Positions 39,258 through 53,682 of a stretch of DNA of 64,000 nucleotides are shown piece by piece. Every line of letters begins with the position of its first letter. The first letter of the stretch is position 1. This DNA is from Leptoclinus maculatus (lineage: Eukaryota; Chordata; Actinopteri; Perciformes; Stichaeidae): positions 5,466,042 to 5,530,041 of the forward strand of contig JAVDOI010000007.1 of NCBI GenBank assembly GCA_032191485.1, written 5' to 3'. Made by a program: the position numbers and the translations under genes. The notes below the pieces were generated by a model. It was not told the origin of the DNA and did no database searches. It saw only the letters and a list, made by a program, of their open reading frames with translations.

Positions 39258-40324
39258 TATTGATACACATGATGTCTGGAAAGCCGTGTGGATATTGCCA
39301 TGACATGTGGCACACATATGCATGTCCCCCTAATTATGAATTGTTATGACTTTTATGAACCCCTGGCTTAAAAAAACACTTTCATCAGTTGGTTACAAAT
39401 TTCCCTTTGTTCAATACTTTGGTTTATCACCAAATACCTGCAAAACTAATGACATTGTCGTCAGCCACAGCTGTTCTGTGTTCAGTTCCCAATCAGCTAA
39501 TTTTAGCATGCTAGCATAACATTGAACAAATGCTAACATGAACTATGTAATTACCACGCTAAATCAACTTGAGCTGTCGCAAGTCATTACCTGTGTCCAA
39601 GCACAGGAGAGTATCTGCCGTCATCCATCATTATCTCTGACAACCACAATTATATTCCGAAATATGCAGACAGCAGGTTCTTACAGAAACGTGACAACAG
39701 GCCACTGATCTAACTGCATACGTGATTGTACAGTAGTCATGTCCTGCTCCCCCTTGATCACATAGTCTTAGCTTCCCCTCACCCACGCAGTAGTCCAGGT
39801 GGTATCTGATGTACAGTCGCAGGATGAAGAACAGCATCAACAAAGTGAGAGATCACAAACATGACACCTTTGTCAGGTTTTCACATCTAGTTCTGCTGGA
39901 TTTTGCATGTTTTTATATACGTGCTAAATCACATTACACCAGTGGCGGCTGGTGGAAAATGTTCTTGGTAGGGCTGTGCCACATCCAATCAATTTCAGCA
40001 AACATCCCAGAATGATTTAATGCAAACAAATTAAGGTATCAAACGCGCATTACTACTTTGCAGTTAAATATTTAACATTTATTCCAACACGAAAAAAAGC
40101 AGTAAATAACACTTTCACAAACACGTCAGGACATCTTATTTTAGTCACCCTCACAGGGAATTCAGTATAATATAATATATATAACATATAATAATATTCT
40201 GTATAATATAATAATATATATATATATCATATACTATTCTGTATAATATAATAATATATATATCATATAATATTCTGTATAATGTAATAATATATATGTC
40301 ATATAATAATATTCACTATAATAT

Positions 40325-40328
<4 letters not shown>

Positions 40329-40380
<52 letters not shown>

Positions 40381-40402
40381 ATAATATATATATATATATA
40401 TA
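40329..40402. repeat. (CA)19 followed by (TA)n
   Basis: A CA run at 40329-40366 passes into a TA-rich run to about 40402, within the hAT element. Confidence 0.95.
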
Positions 40403-40730
40403 ACTATATATCCATTTCTCAGACAGGTGCTTCATGTCCCTCACTCCCTAACTGTCCATGCTGGTTCTGTCCCCGTTGTTTTAAAAAGATAAATAAGTTA
40501 TTATTATGACATCATCCAGCGAGTCAAACCTGTCTGGTGTACAGCTAGTAGAGAAGCTTCATGTACTGCTTCTCTTTCCTGCTAGTCTGCTGTCTGATTG
40601 TGAGGTCAGGCTGATCTGGGATCAGCTCTTTCAGTAGTTTCTCCTCTCAGTTCTCCTCTCAAACGGGTCTTGGAGGAGTAGTGCTCACACTGGCGCTCTC
40701 CTGTAGAGACTTCTCCTGACGAGAACGCGC

Positions 40731-40762
40731 AGCTTGGGGCAGGAAAAAAACTGCCCCAAGCT
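40731..40762. other. Hairpin, 12-bp perfect stem
   Basis: AGCTTGGGGCAG (40731-40742) pairs exactly with CTGCCCCAAGCT (40751-40762) across an 8-nt A-rich loop. A related GGGGCAGTTTTTCC lies at about 40858, so the motif may be a repeated subterminal or transposase-related feature of this element. Confidence 0.9.
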
Positions 40763-41030
40763 GAATCTATTTGAGGACGCTGATTGGCTGAATTGTATGT
40801 CACTCATTTATATCTTTACTCAGCATTGGCTAAACTGCTTTATAGACCCGCCTCTTTGGGGCAGTTTTTCCAGCGCCCCAGCCAGCTGAGACGTGCACAC
40901 ACAGAGAGGAAGAGCAGACAGGCAGAGAGGACAAGCAGGAAAAGCATATATTTACCGCAGATATCATATTTTACACATATTACTGGGTGATTCCATGTTT
41001 CAAAAACACAAATATTGACAATTTGTATAG

Positions 41031-42030
41031 TTTATTTTTATTTTTTATTTTTATTTTTATTTTTATTATTATTTTTATTTTTATTTTTATTTTTATTTTT
41101 ATTTTTATTTTTATTTTTATTTTTATTTTTATTTTTATTTTTATTTTTATTTTTATTTTTATTTTTATTTTTATTTTTATTTTTATTTTTATTTTTATTT
41201 TTATTTTTATTTTTATTTTTATTTTTATTTTTATTTTTATTTTTATTTTTATTTTTATTTTTATTTTTATTTTTATTTTTATTTTTATTTTTATTTTTAT
41301 TTTTATTTTTATTTTTATTTTTATTTTTATTTTTATTTTTATTTTTATTTTTATTTTTATTTTTATTTTTATTTTTATTTTTATTTTTATTTTTATTTTT
41401 ATTTTTATTTTTATTTTTATTTTTATTTTTATTTTTATTTTTATTTTTATTTTTATTTTTATTTTTATTTTTATTTTTATTTTTATTTTTATTTTTATTT
41501 TTATTTTTATTTTTATTTTTATTTTTATTTTTATTTTTATTTTTATTTTTATTTTTATTTTTATTTTTATTTTTATTTTTATTTTTATTTTTATTTTTAT
41601 TTTTATTTTTATTTTTATTTTTATTTTTATTTTTATTTTTATTTTTATTTTTATTTTTATTTTTATTTTTATTTTTATTTTTATTTTTATTTTTATTTTT
41701 ATTTTTATTTTTATTTTTATTTTTATTTTTATTTTTATTTTTATTTTTATTTTTATTTTTATTTTTATTTTTATTTTTATTTTTATTTTTATTTTTATTT
41801 TTATTTTTATTTTTATTTTTATTTTTATTTTTATTTTTATTTTTATTTTTATTTTTATTTTTATTTTTATTTTTATTTTTATTTTTATTTTTATTTTTAT
41901 TTTTATTTTTATTTTTATTTTTATTTTTATTTTTATTTTTATTTTTATTTTTATTTTTATTTTTATTTTTATTTTTATTTTTATTTTTATTTTTATTTTT
42001 ATTTTTATTTTTATTTTTATTTTTATTTTT
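41031..42030. repeat. Giant (ATTTTT)n hexanucleotide array
   Basis: From 41071 to 42030 the sequence is 960 bp of perfect ATTTTT, exactly 160 units by position, without a single visible interruption. It is preceded by an imperfect lead-in (41031-41070) with one ATTATT interruption. The long open frames across it (Ile-Phe and Leu-Phe repeats) are artefacts of the repeat and not genes. Confidence 0.99.
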
Positions 42031-42092
42031 TGTAGCTCTAGGGGGGGCGGCGCCCTAGCGCCCTCTATGGACCAGCCGCCACTGCATTACAC

Positions 42093-45000
42093 TGTGCTTT
42101 ATGTCAATCACCTGACAGATGGATGTTCGAATAACGATCCATCTTTCCAAGCAGTTAATTCACAGTGAATGTGTTAATAAGTCCTGCACAGCACTCCAGC
42201 TGCATGCTGACAAGATTTTAAGATTTTTTTTCCGTCTTGATTTTGATAGAAACATTGAGCGAGTAAAACATTTAAGGAGCAAGCCAGTAATTCTAGCAAT
42301 AATGTAATGGACAGGAGGACATGAACGTTGATGTTAGACAAAACATAATTTCTGTAGACATTGTAACTACGGTAAAAATGCTCTTGGAAATTCTGCCCAC
42401 TTTTATGCTACTTTCACAGTACTTTTGTCAGCGTGTTTCAATACAAACATTTTTCTCAATTATTTGTTTCACCATTGTGTATGATTTAGGAGGATTTATT
42501 GGCAGAAATGGAATATAGTATTAACTTTTATCTCTTTCAAAATATTTTTTTGTTTTTGTCTGAGTCTGTCATGTTGCACCACCATGTTTCAACAGTAGCC
42601 CAGAATGGACAAACCAAACACTGGCTCTAGAGAGGGCCTTTCACATTTTTACGGTGATGTGGCAGCTTGAATTTGGTGCTTTGCGAATGCACCGGTTGGA
42701 AGACGAAGAAAAAAAAAAGAATTGGAATAGTGGTTGCTGGTGCTGGTTAACCACTTTGTGTTGTGTGAAGTTTGAGAACCCAAATCTTGACAAAAGGAAG
42801 ATCGTGATTACTATTCATCACAAGAAACAGAAAGCGAAAATCCTCATCAGCATCAAAGCAAAAACATGAAAAAGTGAAATTGGGACTGGCGACCACATAA
42901 AACAACGATTCACTTTGATGAGGAAATTGCTGATTAGGGCAAATGTTTTCAGAGTGACGCCGAAGTTGCCGTTCTGCCGGTGGGGCAACTCCAGCTGTTT
43001 AAATAGATTTTTCTAATATACTTTGACATTGTCACACCTGCTTCTTCGACTGTAGACAAACATTTGTCTTATTGCCACTCACTTTTGCATGAAAGCCCAA
43101 GAAGGTTACACTGACAATACGTTTGAATTAATTGGAAGTGTACAAATTGACAACTCCTCATCCTCCTTGTCCCTATAATTAGTACTAAATCCTATTGCAC
43201 TTCCCAGGATCTTTCCTCGAAGAGTAAGCTTTTGAAATTAGGTTTTACTAAATAATAAAGGTTTTGGGGTTGTACATAACCGCAACGTCCCTGGTTCAAG
43301 AAAAGTTTACACAGAGATCAAGAAAATAATTCATTCATCAGTAAAAACACAAAATCAGCAGTTACATGCCATGATTCATTTGGCAGAAATTACCTTAAAC
43401 TTGCACAACATTTCATAGGAAAGATTTCCCACAATGCCTTTTGGAAACCTCCAATTAGCCTAGTTTCATTCAAAGTTGGGTGCTTTGTAATGCAAATATG
43501 CACTCCAACTTGATTGTGAACACGGACCACAATATGTCTTCAGGCTGCATTGCATTGTGGGTGGTGAGGCTGCTGGTGGAGACATTTCTCTTTTCCTCTC
43601 CTCTGTGATGGATTCCTCCACAGCAAGACTATGAACATCTTCATAGTCTTGGATTCTGGGGTACAGACACCGAAACTTGACATTCACATCACAGTTTGAT
43701 GTTTGTTCACCGCCCGTAGCTGTTAACATTATGAAAGTGTTCCTGGGGATCAAGAAGTGATAACCTCAGAGCAAAACGACACATCCTTTCACTCAGAAAA
43801 CCCAGTATTTCATCTTTTGACATGAAAAACTAAAGGCATCCCACAAAGTATCACTATGAAGTTATGAATGTATTTACTTTATACACACACACACACTCAC
43901 ACACAGCGCAAAAAGTAAGGAAGCAAAAAACCCAGGGCCTATGTGATTTATTCACTCAATAACCAGCAGGACAATCATTTTTTCTCCATTTGGCTGCATT
44001 AGCCCTCTGAGAAAAACTGTTAAAAACGCTAGGAAATAAGAAATAGTGAATGAAGAAAAAAGGAGTAGAATTACATTCTTGAATCTGACCTTCTACCAGC
44101 TGATGGCATGATCGCCTGATGGTAAAGTCTGCAGTGCACATAAATCATGCCAGATGAAAAGAAAGTCACTTGGCTACGGAAATGAGGCAGGAGAAAGGTT
44201 TTTCGTGAAAACTGCTGAATACATGTCACCGTTGCATGTACAATTTATGTTGCTCCTTATTCCCTCCATCCCATTCCTTTTATTCATTCTTCAGCCTACT
44301 TCTCCTCGAGCTTCACCTTTGATCATCTAGCTCACTTTTTCACAGAAAAAAAGAAATGTGGCTTTTTCCTTCCTGGAAGCAGCCCTGTGAATACCTTGTG
44401 CTGACTTGTATGCGAGTACATAATCGCCTGAGGTTTCCAGGTCATACGGTGCAGTGAAGGGCAACGCAGGGAAGCAGCTTTGGGACTGAAGTTGGTGTTT
44501 TTTTCGACTGGACAACAGTGTGTCTCCAAAACAGCTATGCGTCCGAAAGCAATACACACTGCCTTGGAATGAAAAATGAATTAACCTTTATTAACCTAAA
44601 CGAGAAGTGAAACAGTGTTCTCCCATAGTGGCTCACTCTTTCTCAACCCATCAATCCACTTCTTATATATATATGGGGTTTTGTTCCGCCTTTGAACTTT
44701 AGGTCATCAAAAATATTTTCATGTTTTACAGGACCAAAAAGAGAGTGATTTAAATATAAAAATAGATGCATATTTAGAAATGAACAAGTCTGCAGGGCCG
44801 GTTTTGTGCGAAAAATTCAAAATCTCTTTTAAGCAGTATTAATTGATGGAACAGTTGAAACACAACATTGACAAATTATCACTGTATTAAAGTTGCTGTC
44901 GTGAACCTCTTAGCAAACAGTTGCTTTAACCTTTTACAAATCAAGCAAACATGGAGCAACATTATCAATCATTGGACTCGTGTGAAAAGTCCACGATTCA

Positions 45001-46279
45001 TTCATATGTCAACCTTTTTCTCCTTTTAGTTTTGTTTTTGGTCTCCTCCAACTTCCATAGTTAATTGTTAATGTATATGAAGCTCTAGCGTAAGTTCAGT
45101 CAGGAAGACTATACTCTTGCATGCCTAAGACCGTTGTTTTTTTCTCATGCATCTGCCAATCACTCCTCACGCATGCTCACTCGTTATTTCCTTGCTGGCT
45201 AATAGAACTTATATTACTGTTTGGGTCATCTGGAGAAACTAACTTCTTAATCTTAGAGGGAGGGAGAAGCTTGCAGTCTAACCTACTAATCTTTCACAAT
45301 TTCGACTCTAATCTATTCAATCATATATGTATACTCATCTATGTGGAGGCAGCTTTTCTGTTATGTAGTTTATTCACTTCAACAGTGAGATTAAAACTCT
45401 GAGTATCACATATTCATGGTCCCCGCAGAGCATCTTTCCTCTTGTGAAAAGCTGCAAAAATGTCAGCGCTAATAAGCTTTTGAAACAGCAGAGAGGGAAA
45501 TGAATCATAGACACTCTTGAAAAATTTAAATGCCAGATTTCAGTTGTGTCTTGTTCTCTCAGCAGCCTGTCTTCCTGGTTCTTTTTTCTTTCTTTTAACA
45601 GGACATCACTGTGTTGTGATGGAAATGAAGCCACAGTGGAATTTAATTAGATGACTGCTGCTACCCTCTCATTTTCTCTGGGTTTTTCATTTTAGTGTTC
45701 TATTATGCTGTTAACATTTTCATGCTTTCTTTAGAAACAATTACCTACTTGCTGCTTCTGTTAAATGCAGTCATCTTGTCCCCTCATTTCTGCTTGCTCC
45801 TTCGCTCCACCTCCAGCCGAGCTCTACCAGCGTCAACGCTCCATCGTGCAAAAGAGAAGAAGGTTCACTGATGCTATATCCTCATCCAACGTTAACATCG
45901 TCTGCCTTAATGCATGCCAGTGAGTAAATGTCATTAGGAAATAAGACTGTGTCACAAGGGAAACAATGCTCCAACAATGTGGCGTTCCCTTTTTTTTTGT
46001 TGCAAATTCTGTCACACAAGCTTTAAATTCAGGAAGTAAATAAACCCGCTGTTTAGAAGGTAAATATGGTAAGGCACAGAAGTGAGTGGGTGTTTGAGGC
46101 AGTGAGTTGGTTGAAAAGTAAGTAAGAAAGTAAAAGAGTACTGTATGTGAGAAGGTGAGGAAAGCTGCATTAAATAGGAAGTGAACTGTGAAGGGCTTTT
46201 GTAAGAAAGTGGGCAAATCGATAAGTGTGTGAGTGTGGGTAAGTATAAGCAGCGATGAATGAAAAGTGAGAAACCACGT
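42093..46279. other. Non-coding stretch, no gene recognised
   Basis: It holds the second copy of the 120-bp repeat (45077-45197) and a short CA run at about 43883-43906. The frame 46297-45833 (minus, 154 codons) is hydrophobic, overlaps the start of a tandem repeat and has no recognisable domain. No gene is supported. Confidence 0.4.
45077..45197 (+). repeat. 120-bp dispersed repeat, copy 2
   Basis: It matches 7967-8086 in the same orientation with a small number of substitutions and indels. Confidence 0.8.
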
Positions 46280-46668
46280 GTTTAAAGCTTTGACCATTTC
46301 ACAACGTAGATGAACCGGTCAAGTATTTAAAACTGTGATTGTTTCACAAGGTTAAATGGAACGGTCATGTATTTAAAGCTGCCTCAATGTTCATGTTTAA
46401 TAGAAAAGTCACATTTAAAAACTACAATAGTTTTACACAGTTAAATAGAACAGACACATTAAAAACTACAATAGTGTCACACAGTTAAATACTACATTCA
46501 CGTGGTAAAAACTACAATAGTTTCAAGACCTTAAACAAAACAGTCACATTTAGAACTGCATCTTTTTCACAATGTTAACAATCACAAGTTAAAAACTGCA
46601 ATCGTTTCACCGTGTTAAATAAAACGGTCACGTGCTTAAAACTGCATCTGTTTCACAATATTAAATTC
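46280..46668. repeat. Degenerate tandem repeat, about 9 units of ~43 bp
   Basis: The unit is approximately TTAAAACTGCAATNGTTTCA followed by CAATGTTAAATANAACGGTC and ACGT. Nine units can be followed, each starting with a (T)TTAAAA-CTRCAAT variant and ending with a GTCACRT variant, spaced about 40-47 bp. Sequence divergence is high, so the array is old. No frame runs through it. Confidence 0.8.
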
Positions 46669-49600
46669 TTATCGTTTTGGGAGTCATTAGCAAACAACCT
46701 ATTCTGTTGTTGATGAAGTCACGTTGGATAAAGTCATTGGTTACTAATTAACAATGTTAACTAACGAACAAGCCACTATAGTGTGGCTTATGACTCCACT
46801 GTCTAACCATAACTCAACCACTTTATTAGCCATAAACACAATTTTTTCCTAAACCTAACCCTAACCATGCCATAGTTGCTATGGTTTTGTAGGTATCGTG
46901 GAGATGGAAATTACAAAAGACATATTTTGTCAAAAAAGTTTGGAGGATATATTCTTCATGAGAATGTTTCATTAAAAACTGTTGATTGACAGCTATGGGC
47001 GCTTTGTTTTGCATTTATAATGACAATGTACATCATACGGTTTCATTCTATAATTAGTGTATTTTTGATGTGGGACATCAACGTTTTTTTTTCTTTGTTT
47101 ACTGTATTACCAGCACTAATTGCTATTAATGTGTGACAGCTCTCTTTCGCCGCCTCTCCCTCACTGTGCACCACTGTCCCACATTGTATTCTGCCTCCTG
47201 AAACAGCCACGAACCAATGTGATAATGTCAAAGATACTGATGTGCTCTCACCAGGAAATCCGCGGAGATTAGATAGACAGAAGGGAAGGAGAAAAGACAG
47301 TGAAAGAGGTGGGGACGGAGCTAGAAAGCAAGTTACCGGCGGGCCACCCAGACTAAGAACCAGAGAGTAGGAGACAAGAGCAGAAACCACAGAGGGGACG
47401 GACTCAGAGTTCATGTGGTTCAGAGGGAAGCTGTGATGTGATTCACTTAACTCCCTCCAGAGGAATCCTTTTACCCCCTTCCTGCAATTACGGGAACTTG
47501 TTTCCTCTCCTAATCCGTATGAATGTTTGTTTGTGTTTGTTTTTCTGGTGACTAGAGCGTGCATATACAGATGTGTGCACAAACACACAAACACACACAC
47601 ACACACGCACACACAGACCACAAAGCCCCTCTCCTCCTGTAATAAATCCCTCATTACTGGCTGTAGTTGTTTTTTCTTTTTCTTCTCCGCTCTGTTCTGG
47701 CAGTTGGAGCTGTTTTCCCTCGCTCTGCATTATTAGCGTTGTGCTGTGGAAACACAATATGGGACCTCTGTCACCCCACAACATCGGGACATGGGGAGGG
47801 AGCGAGAGAGAGAGAGAGAGAGAGAGAAGGGAAAGTACACTCTAATTAGCGATGCAATGCTACTGTCGCCACGAATAATGATTCTGATAGAATAATCACA
47901 ACAACTTACATCGGTGATGTTAGAGGGCAAGCGTCCTGATGGGAGTTTTAGAGAATTTCGGACACCAGATGGCACATCTGCCATTAAATAGTACTCCAGC
48001 AATCTAGTATTGCACTTCCATAAATATACCCAAGAAAGATTGGCCTAAATCCAAGCAGCAGAGCTTTTTCTCTGCACTCGGATGTTTGGACTCTTTGGGT
48101 CTCCGTTCCCTGATAGCTCAGCTTTGATAATATATATTTATTTGTGACTTTAAAGTCAATTGCACTGTCTTTGCAGTACAAGCCTGTGGGGCATGGAAGA
48201 ACAACATGGTTCGATCTAGGGCAGGGGCTCTCAACCTTTTGTAACTTAAAAGTATAACGTGTATTTATGTTGTAGGTTGCAGTTTGTAGACACAGCATTC
48301 AAAGCATTCACAACTCGGCCCTCCTCTCCAGCTCAAGCTACAGAGTGAAGAGAGGGACCGGCGTGAGAACAAAAGCCGTGAATCAGAAGAATTAAACGTT
48401 ATTTTCTGAGTGGTTCTCGGTGCTGATGTTCTAAACCTCTTACTGGCAGGGGTGTAAACGTGGGGTCCAGATGCTCTTTGCCGACACCAAGGAGAAGCCT
48501 GAACACAGCAAAATAAGAGGAACATAAGAAAATACAGTTCGAGGGCAAGGTCTCTGCAAATATAGACACCGTCCGTCACACTCTTCTAGTGGGTCATGTG
48601 TGATGATTCAGAGGGATTATTTTTGCAGCAGTCTATTCATTGTTTTTTTAGGAAATTGTTCAGAGGACCACCATCGCAAATAAAAGACAAGAAAATCATA
48701 ACATGACCTAAAAAAAGAATCTGTCAGCTGTAATTACCAAATCACCCATCACTGCTTGCCCTTATGAATCCAACTTTAATGTATTAGGGGTCATATTTCC
48801 ATACCACACCCTTTTTGGTTGCAAAAACCAAACCATTGTATGTCACTGCATCCAAGGGAACGTCAGCTTGCTAACCATGGCAAAACACGTTTATCTCTAC
48901 CTGATGATGCATTGAAAATGATGTCTATTAATTTGATATTTTGTATTCAGGTGAATTACAGACCACATTTAGACACAAAAACAATTACATTACAACAACT
49001 TACAATTTTTACCTCTGTGAGCCACTAGATGTCGTTCTGGGGCCTACCAGTGGAATAGGGCACTCAATAATTCAGGTCTGGGCACCCAATAGTTAAGCTT
49101 TCTTAGAGGTTGAGATCGTCCAACCGCTAACGTTCTGGTCATTAAGTTCAGTTCAACATAACAAACACACAGTGCATGCATGCATGGCAGGGTCTTTCCA
49201 ACCATAATGCCATAATTTCCCTCAAGTGAGATCAGATCCATGTCAAGGCTGAGATCAGACAGCTGGTCCTTCGGCAGATGTGGAGCTATTTGCAGACAGT
49301 GTGCTCAACAGAAATGGTTATTCAATATCATGGTTGGGTCATAGGCCTGTTGCTGATGAAACGCTCTATGATGATGATAACAACCCCAAGCTCATACGCT
49401 GGGCAGCTGGCTCTCCCATTTCAAACATATCCAGAATGAGAGGTGTATGACTACCACTGTGACATTTTCAGGACACACAAGTAAATATATATATCAGGTC
49501 AAAACTGGCCTAATTCCAAATGGGAAATATCAGTCAAACACACATTGACCATTCTGTTTCTTTTTTCGTCTTTGGGGACTCAGAATCTTATCTGCAGCTG

Positions 49601-50221
49601 CTAACCCTAACCCTAACCGACAACATGAGACTGTGTAAACTTCAACTTTGTGTGAACTTCATGGGAACTATCAGCAGGGCTGGAATGATATTTGACCGCA
49701 CAGATTTCTTGGCTGACAACGTGACATGAAATTATTAGCAGCTTATTTATGTTTTTAACATAATTCAGTTTGTTACTCAAAGCTAAAATAGAAAAGTTTC
49801 ATTGGAAACTAAATTCTTAGGCTACTCATGTTTCCTCCTGATAAGATTGTTTTAGTTTTTTGTGTGGAGTTCACACAGTCTTTCCATCTTTTCTTCCCAC
49901 AGTCCAAACACACGCCAGGTCAGGTGGATTAACATGAGTGTGAGTGGACGTCTGTGTGTGTGTTAGCTTTGCGGCGACCCCTCCAGAGTCTCTCTTGACA
50001 CAGCTGCCTGCTCAGAATAAACTCCACGAACCTGAAAAATTATGAAGTGGCTAATGAAAATGAATGCTTGCTTTCAAATGGTATTTAAGTGGTTTCAAAA
50101 CTGGGCTGATTATTTTTTTCTTTTAAAAAAAAAATCAACCACACACCAAATATCATCCAGTACAAGGTTACTCCCGTTGATCGACAGTAAATACAATCCT
50201 TGGGCCAAAGCAACGTGCTCT

Positions 50222-50225
<4 letters not shown>
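46669..50225. other. Non-coding stretch, no gene recognised
   Basis: It contains a (GA)n run at 47803-47828, a short CA run at 47589-47614, and a two-unit telomere-like CCCTAA stretch at about 49602-49618. A hAT-like terminal motif GCAGGGGCTCTCAACCTTTT lies at about 48220 without a partner. The minus frame 47654-47043 is 203 codons long but begins in a microsatellite-derived Cys/Val run and shows no domain. Confidence 0.4.
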
Positions 50226-50286
<61 letters not shown>

Positions 50287-50301
50287 TTGTGTGTGTTTGT
50301 G
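50226..50301. repeat. (TG)n microsatellite with TT interruptions
   Basis: An imperfect TG run with GTTTGT interruptions near its right end. Confidence 0.97.
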
Positions 50302-51980
50302 AAGACATGTCCAGGCAAGCAACCGATGGTAGGGAATGATTTGACGCCAATTAACAAGATCACACCCACACCTTGTTGTCAGAGCATGAGTCAGCCTCCA
50401 GGTGAGGACGCAGCTACAAAAATAGAGGAGAAGAAAATGAAGTGTTGCACTGATGGATTGATTAATAGATGGTGAAAGGTGAAGGAATGGAGGAGTCACA
50501 CGGGGGGGGGGGGTGTTGGAAATCATGGGAAACTAATGGCAATGTATAGAAAGACAGTTACATGTTGTCAGTCGGGGGGGGGGGGATTCAGAAATCCAAA
50601 GAGGGTAAAAGTATATCTCAGCTGAAAACGGTCACTGTATTTATTCAAGATCGCCTCCCTGCATGTGTTAGCAAAAGCTCTTCCTGTCTCCTTCGAGCTA
50701 TTTTGAGGGGTTCGACGTACGTGGCAGCTGCCAGTGTCTGGAGCCACTTATCTGACTCCAGGGAACCATGCGCCTACTCACAATCATCGGATAATGACAC
50801 ATGAAGACACTTTGTCCTACATCGCTTCCCAAGAAATAGACCTTTTGGAGCCACATGTCTCTGGTGTCCGTGTAACATGTGGAGCATATTACTTAGCTTG
50901 TTGTTTGTTTGAGAGACAGGATGCAATGAAGACGTCTGATGTGATCTAATCTATTATAAACCACTGCATGTATTGTGTGACATTATAAACAAGAGTTTGC
51001 GGTTTTTGGGGGACTTTTCTCAGGGGTGGGGATGGTGGTGGTGCTGCAGGGAATTTTTCTCCAAGTGTATGACACAGTGCCATCTGCTGGTGGTCTCCTG
51101 TATCTGTGATTTCAGCATCAACTAGGTACATTGTGCATATGCCCTGAGGAGCCCTGAAGGCCACAGCTTGTTTGCAGGTACAGTATAATTATAATCAAAA
51201 ATAAGCTTTCAAAATGAAATAGGACTGCAGGGCCAGAATCAAACAGGGCAACTGGTTTCAGCATTATTATGGTCCTGTTGTATTACCCAATGTAGCATGG
51301 GTGATCATGAATCGAGCGGGGTCAGTGAGTGTACCTTTGTGAAGGTACAATGAGCACAATGGTTTCAATCAAGATACAGTCTACTTCAGCAAAGCACTGC
51401 GAGAACAATTTTTCCAAAAGAATAGAGAAATTTAAAGAAGTAGAGGTAGAAATATTCTGACTTTTAGTCTGTAATATGGTCCCAGCTCCAAAAACACTTC
51501 CTACATTTCCCATAAAGCAGCTTGATATGATATTTTCGTTAACAGGCAAGGTTCAAGGTTTTTTGAACATATGAGTGGAATGTTTGGGTGTCCATTTGTG
51601 AAACATGAAATAGCACTAGTTGACAGTGCACTGCGCTTTGGCACAAGAAAAAGTACAGTATAGTTTTGTTTTTCTGTGCTGTCACTTAGTAGCATTTCTT
51701 TTTTATGTGAGTTGATCCTCCATGCGTCATTCTGGGACAACATCACCCACCAGCACCACTGTTGTAGCTGCTGTGGGTGATAGCTTGACTGGCAGTAAGA
51801 CAGACGTGACAGACGCCTCATACAGAGAAATACCGTCCCGCTGTGTCCGTGCCACTCGCTGCCTGGCCATAGTGGTTGGGTCATGTCAGTCTTAAACCTC
51901 TGGGCTAGTGTCTGCAGAACAAACTAACAGAGTGTTCAAGATGAGCAGCAGGGTGGGATTGAGCGGTTGAACTGTGCACT

Positions 51981-51984
<4 letters not shown>
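50302..51984. other. Non-coding stretch with two poly-G runs
   Basis: G12 runs lie at 50502-50513 and 50574-50585. No gene or transposon domain is recognised. Confidence 0.4.
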
Positions 51985-52035
<51 letters not shown>

Positions 52036-52049
52036 GTGTGTGTGTGTGT
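51985..52049. repeat. (TG)n microsatellite
   Basis: About 32 units with one CG interruption. Confidence 0.97.

Positions 52050-53682
<1,633 letters not shown>

Larger units (their letters stand above)
39932..42092. mobile_element. Complete non-autonomous hAT element with 8-bp target duplications
   Basis: The element is 39940-42084. It has perfect 14-bp terminal inverted repeats, CAGTGGCGGCTGGT and ACCAGCCGCCACTG. It is flanked by the exact 8-bp duplication CATTACAC (39932-39939 and 42085-42092). An 8-bp duplication is the hallmark of hAT transposition. There is no transposase frame, so it must have been moved by an enzyme encoded elsewhere. The interior holds AT-rich repeats (40160-40320), a CA/TA array (40329-40402), a 12-bp-stem hairpin (40731-40762) and a giant ATTTTT array. 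The array makes up almost half the element and ends about 55 bp from the right terminus. Confidence 0.9.

Noticed and set aside
40987..42168. 393- and 347-codon open frames with Ile-Phe or Leu-Phe repeats
   Set aside because: They are simple translations of the ATTTTT array, open because the unit has no stop in these frames.
47043..47654. 203-codon minus-strand frame
   Set aside because: It starts in a CA-derived Cys/Val run and has no domain or splice context; likely chance.
48219..48260. Charlie-like hAT left end (CTCTCAACCTTTT)
   Set aside because: A single short motif with no right end, target duplication or coding part nearby.
49602..49618. Interstitial telomere repeat
   Set aside because: Only two to three CCCTAA units, which is within chance expectation.
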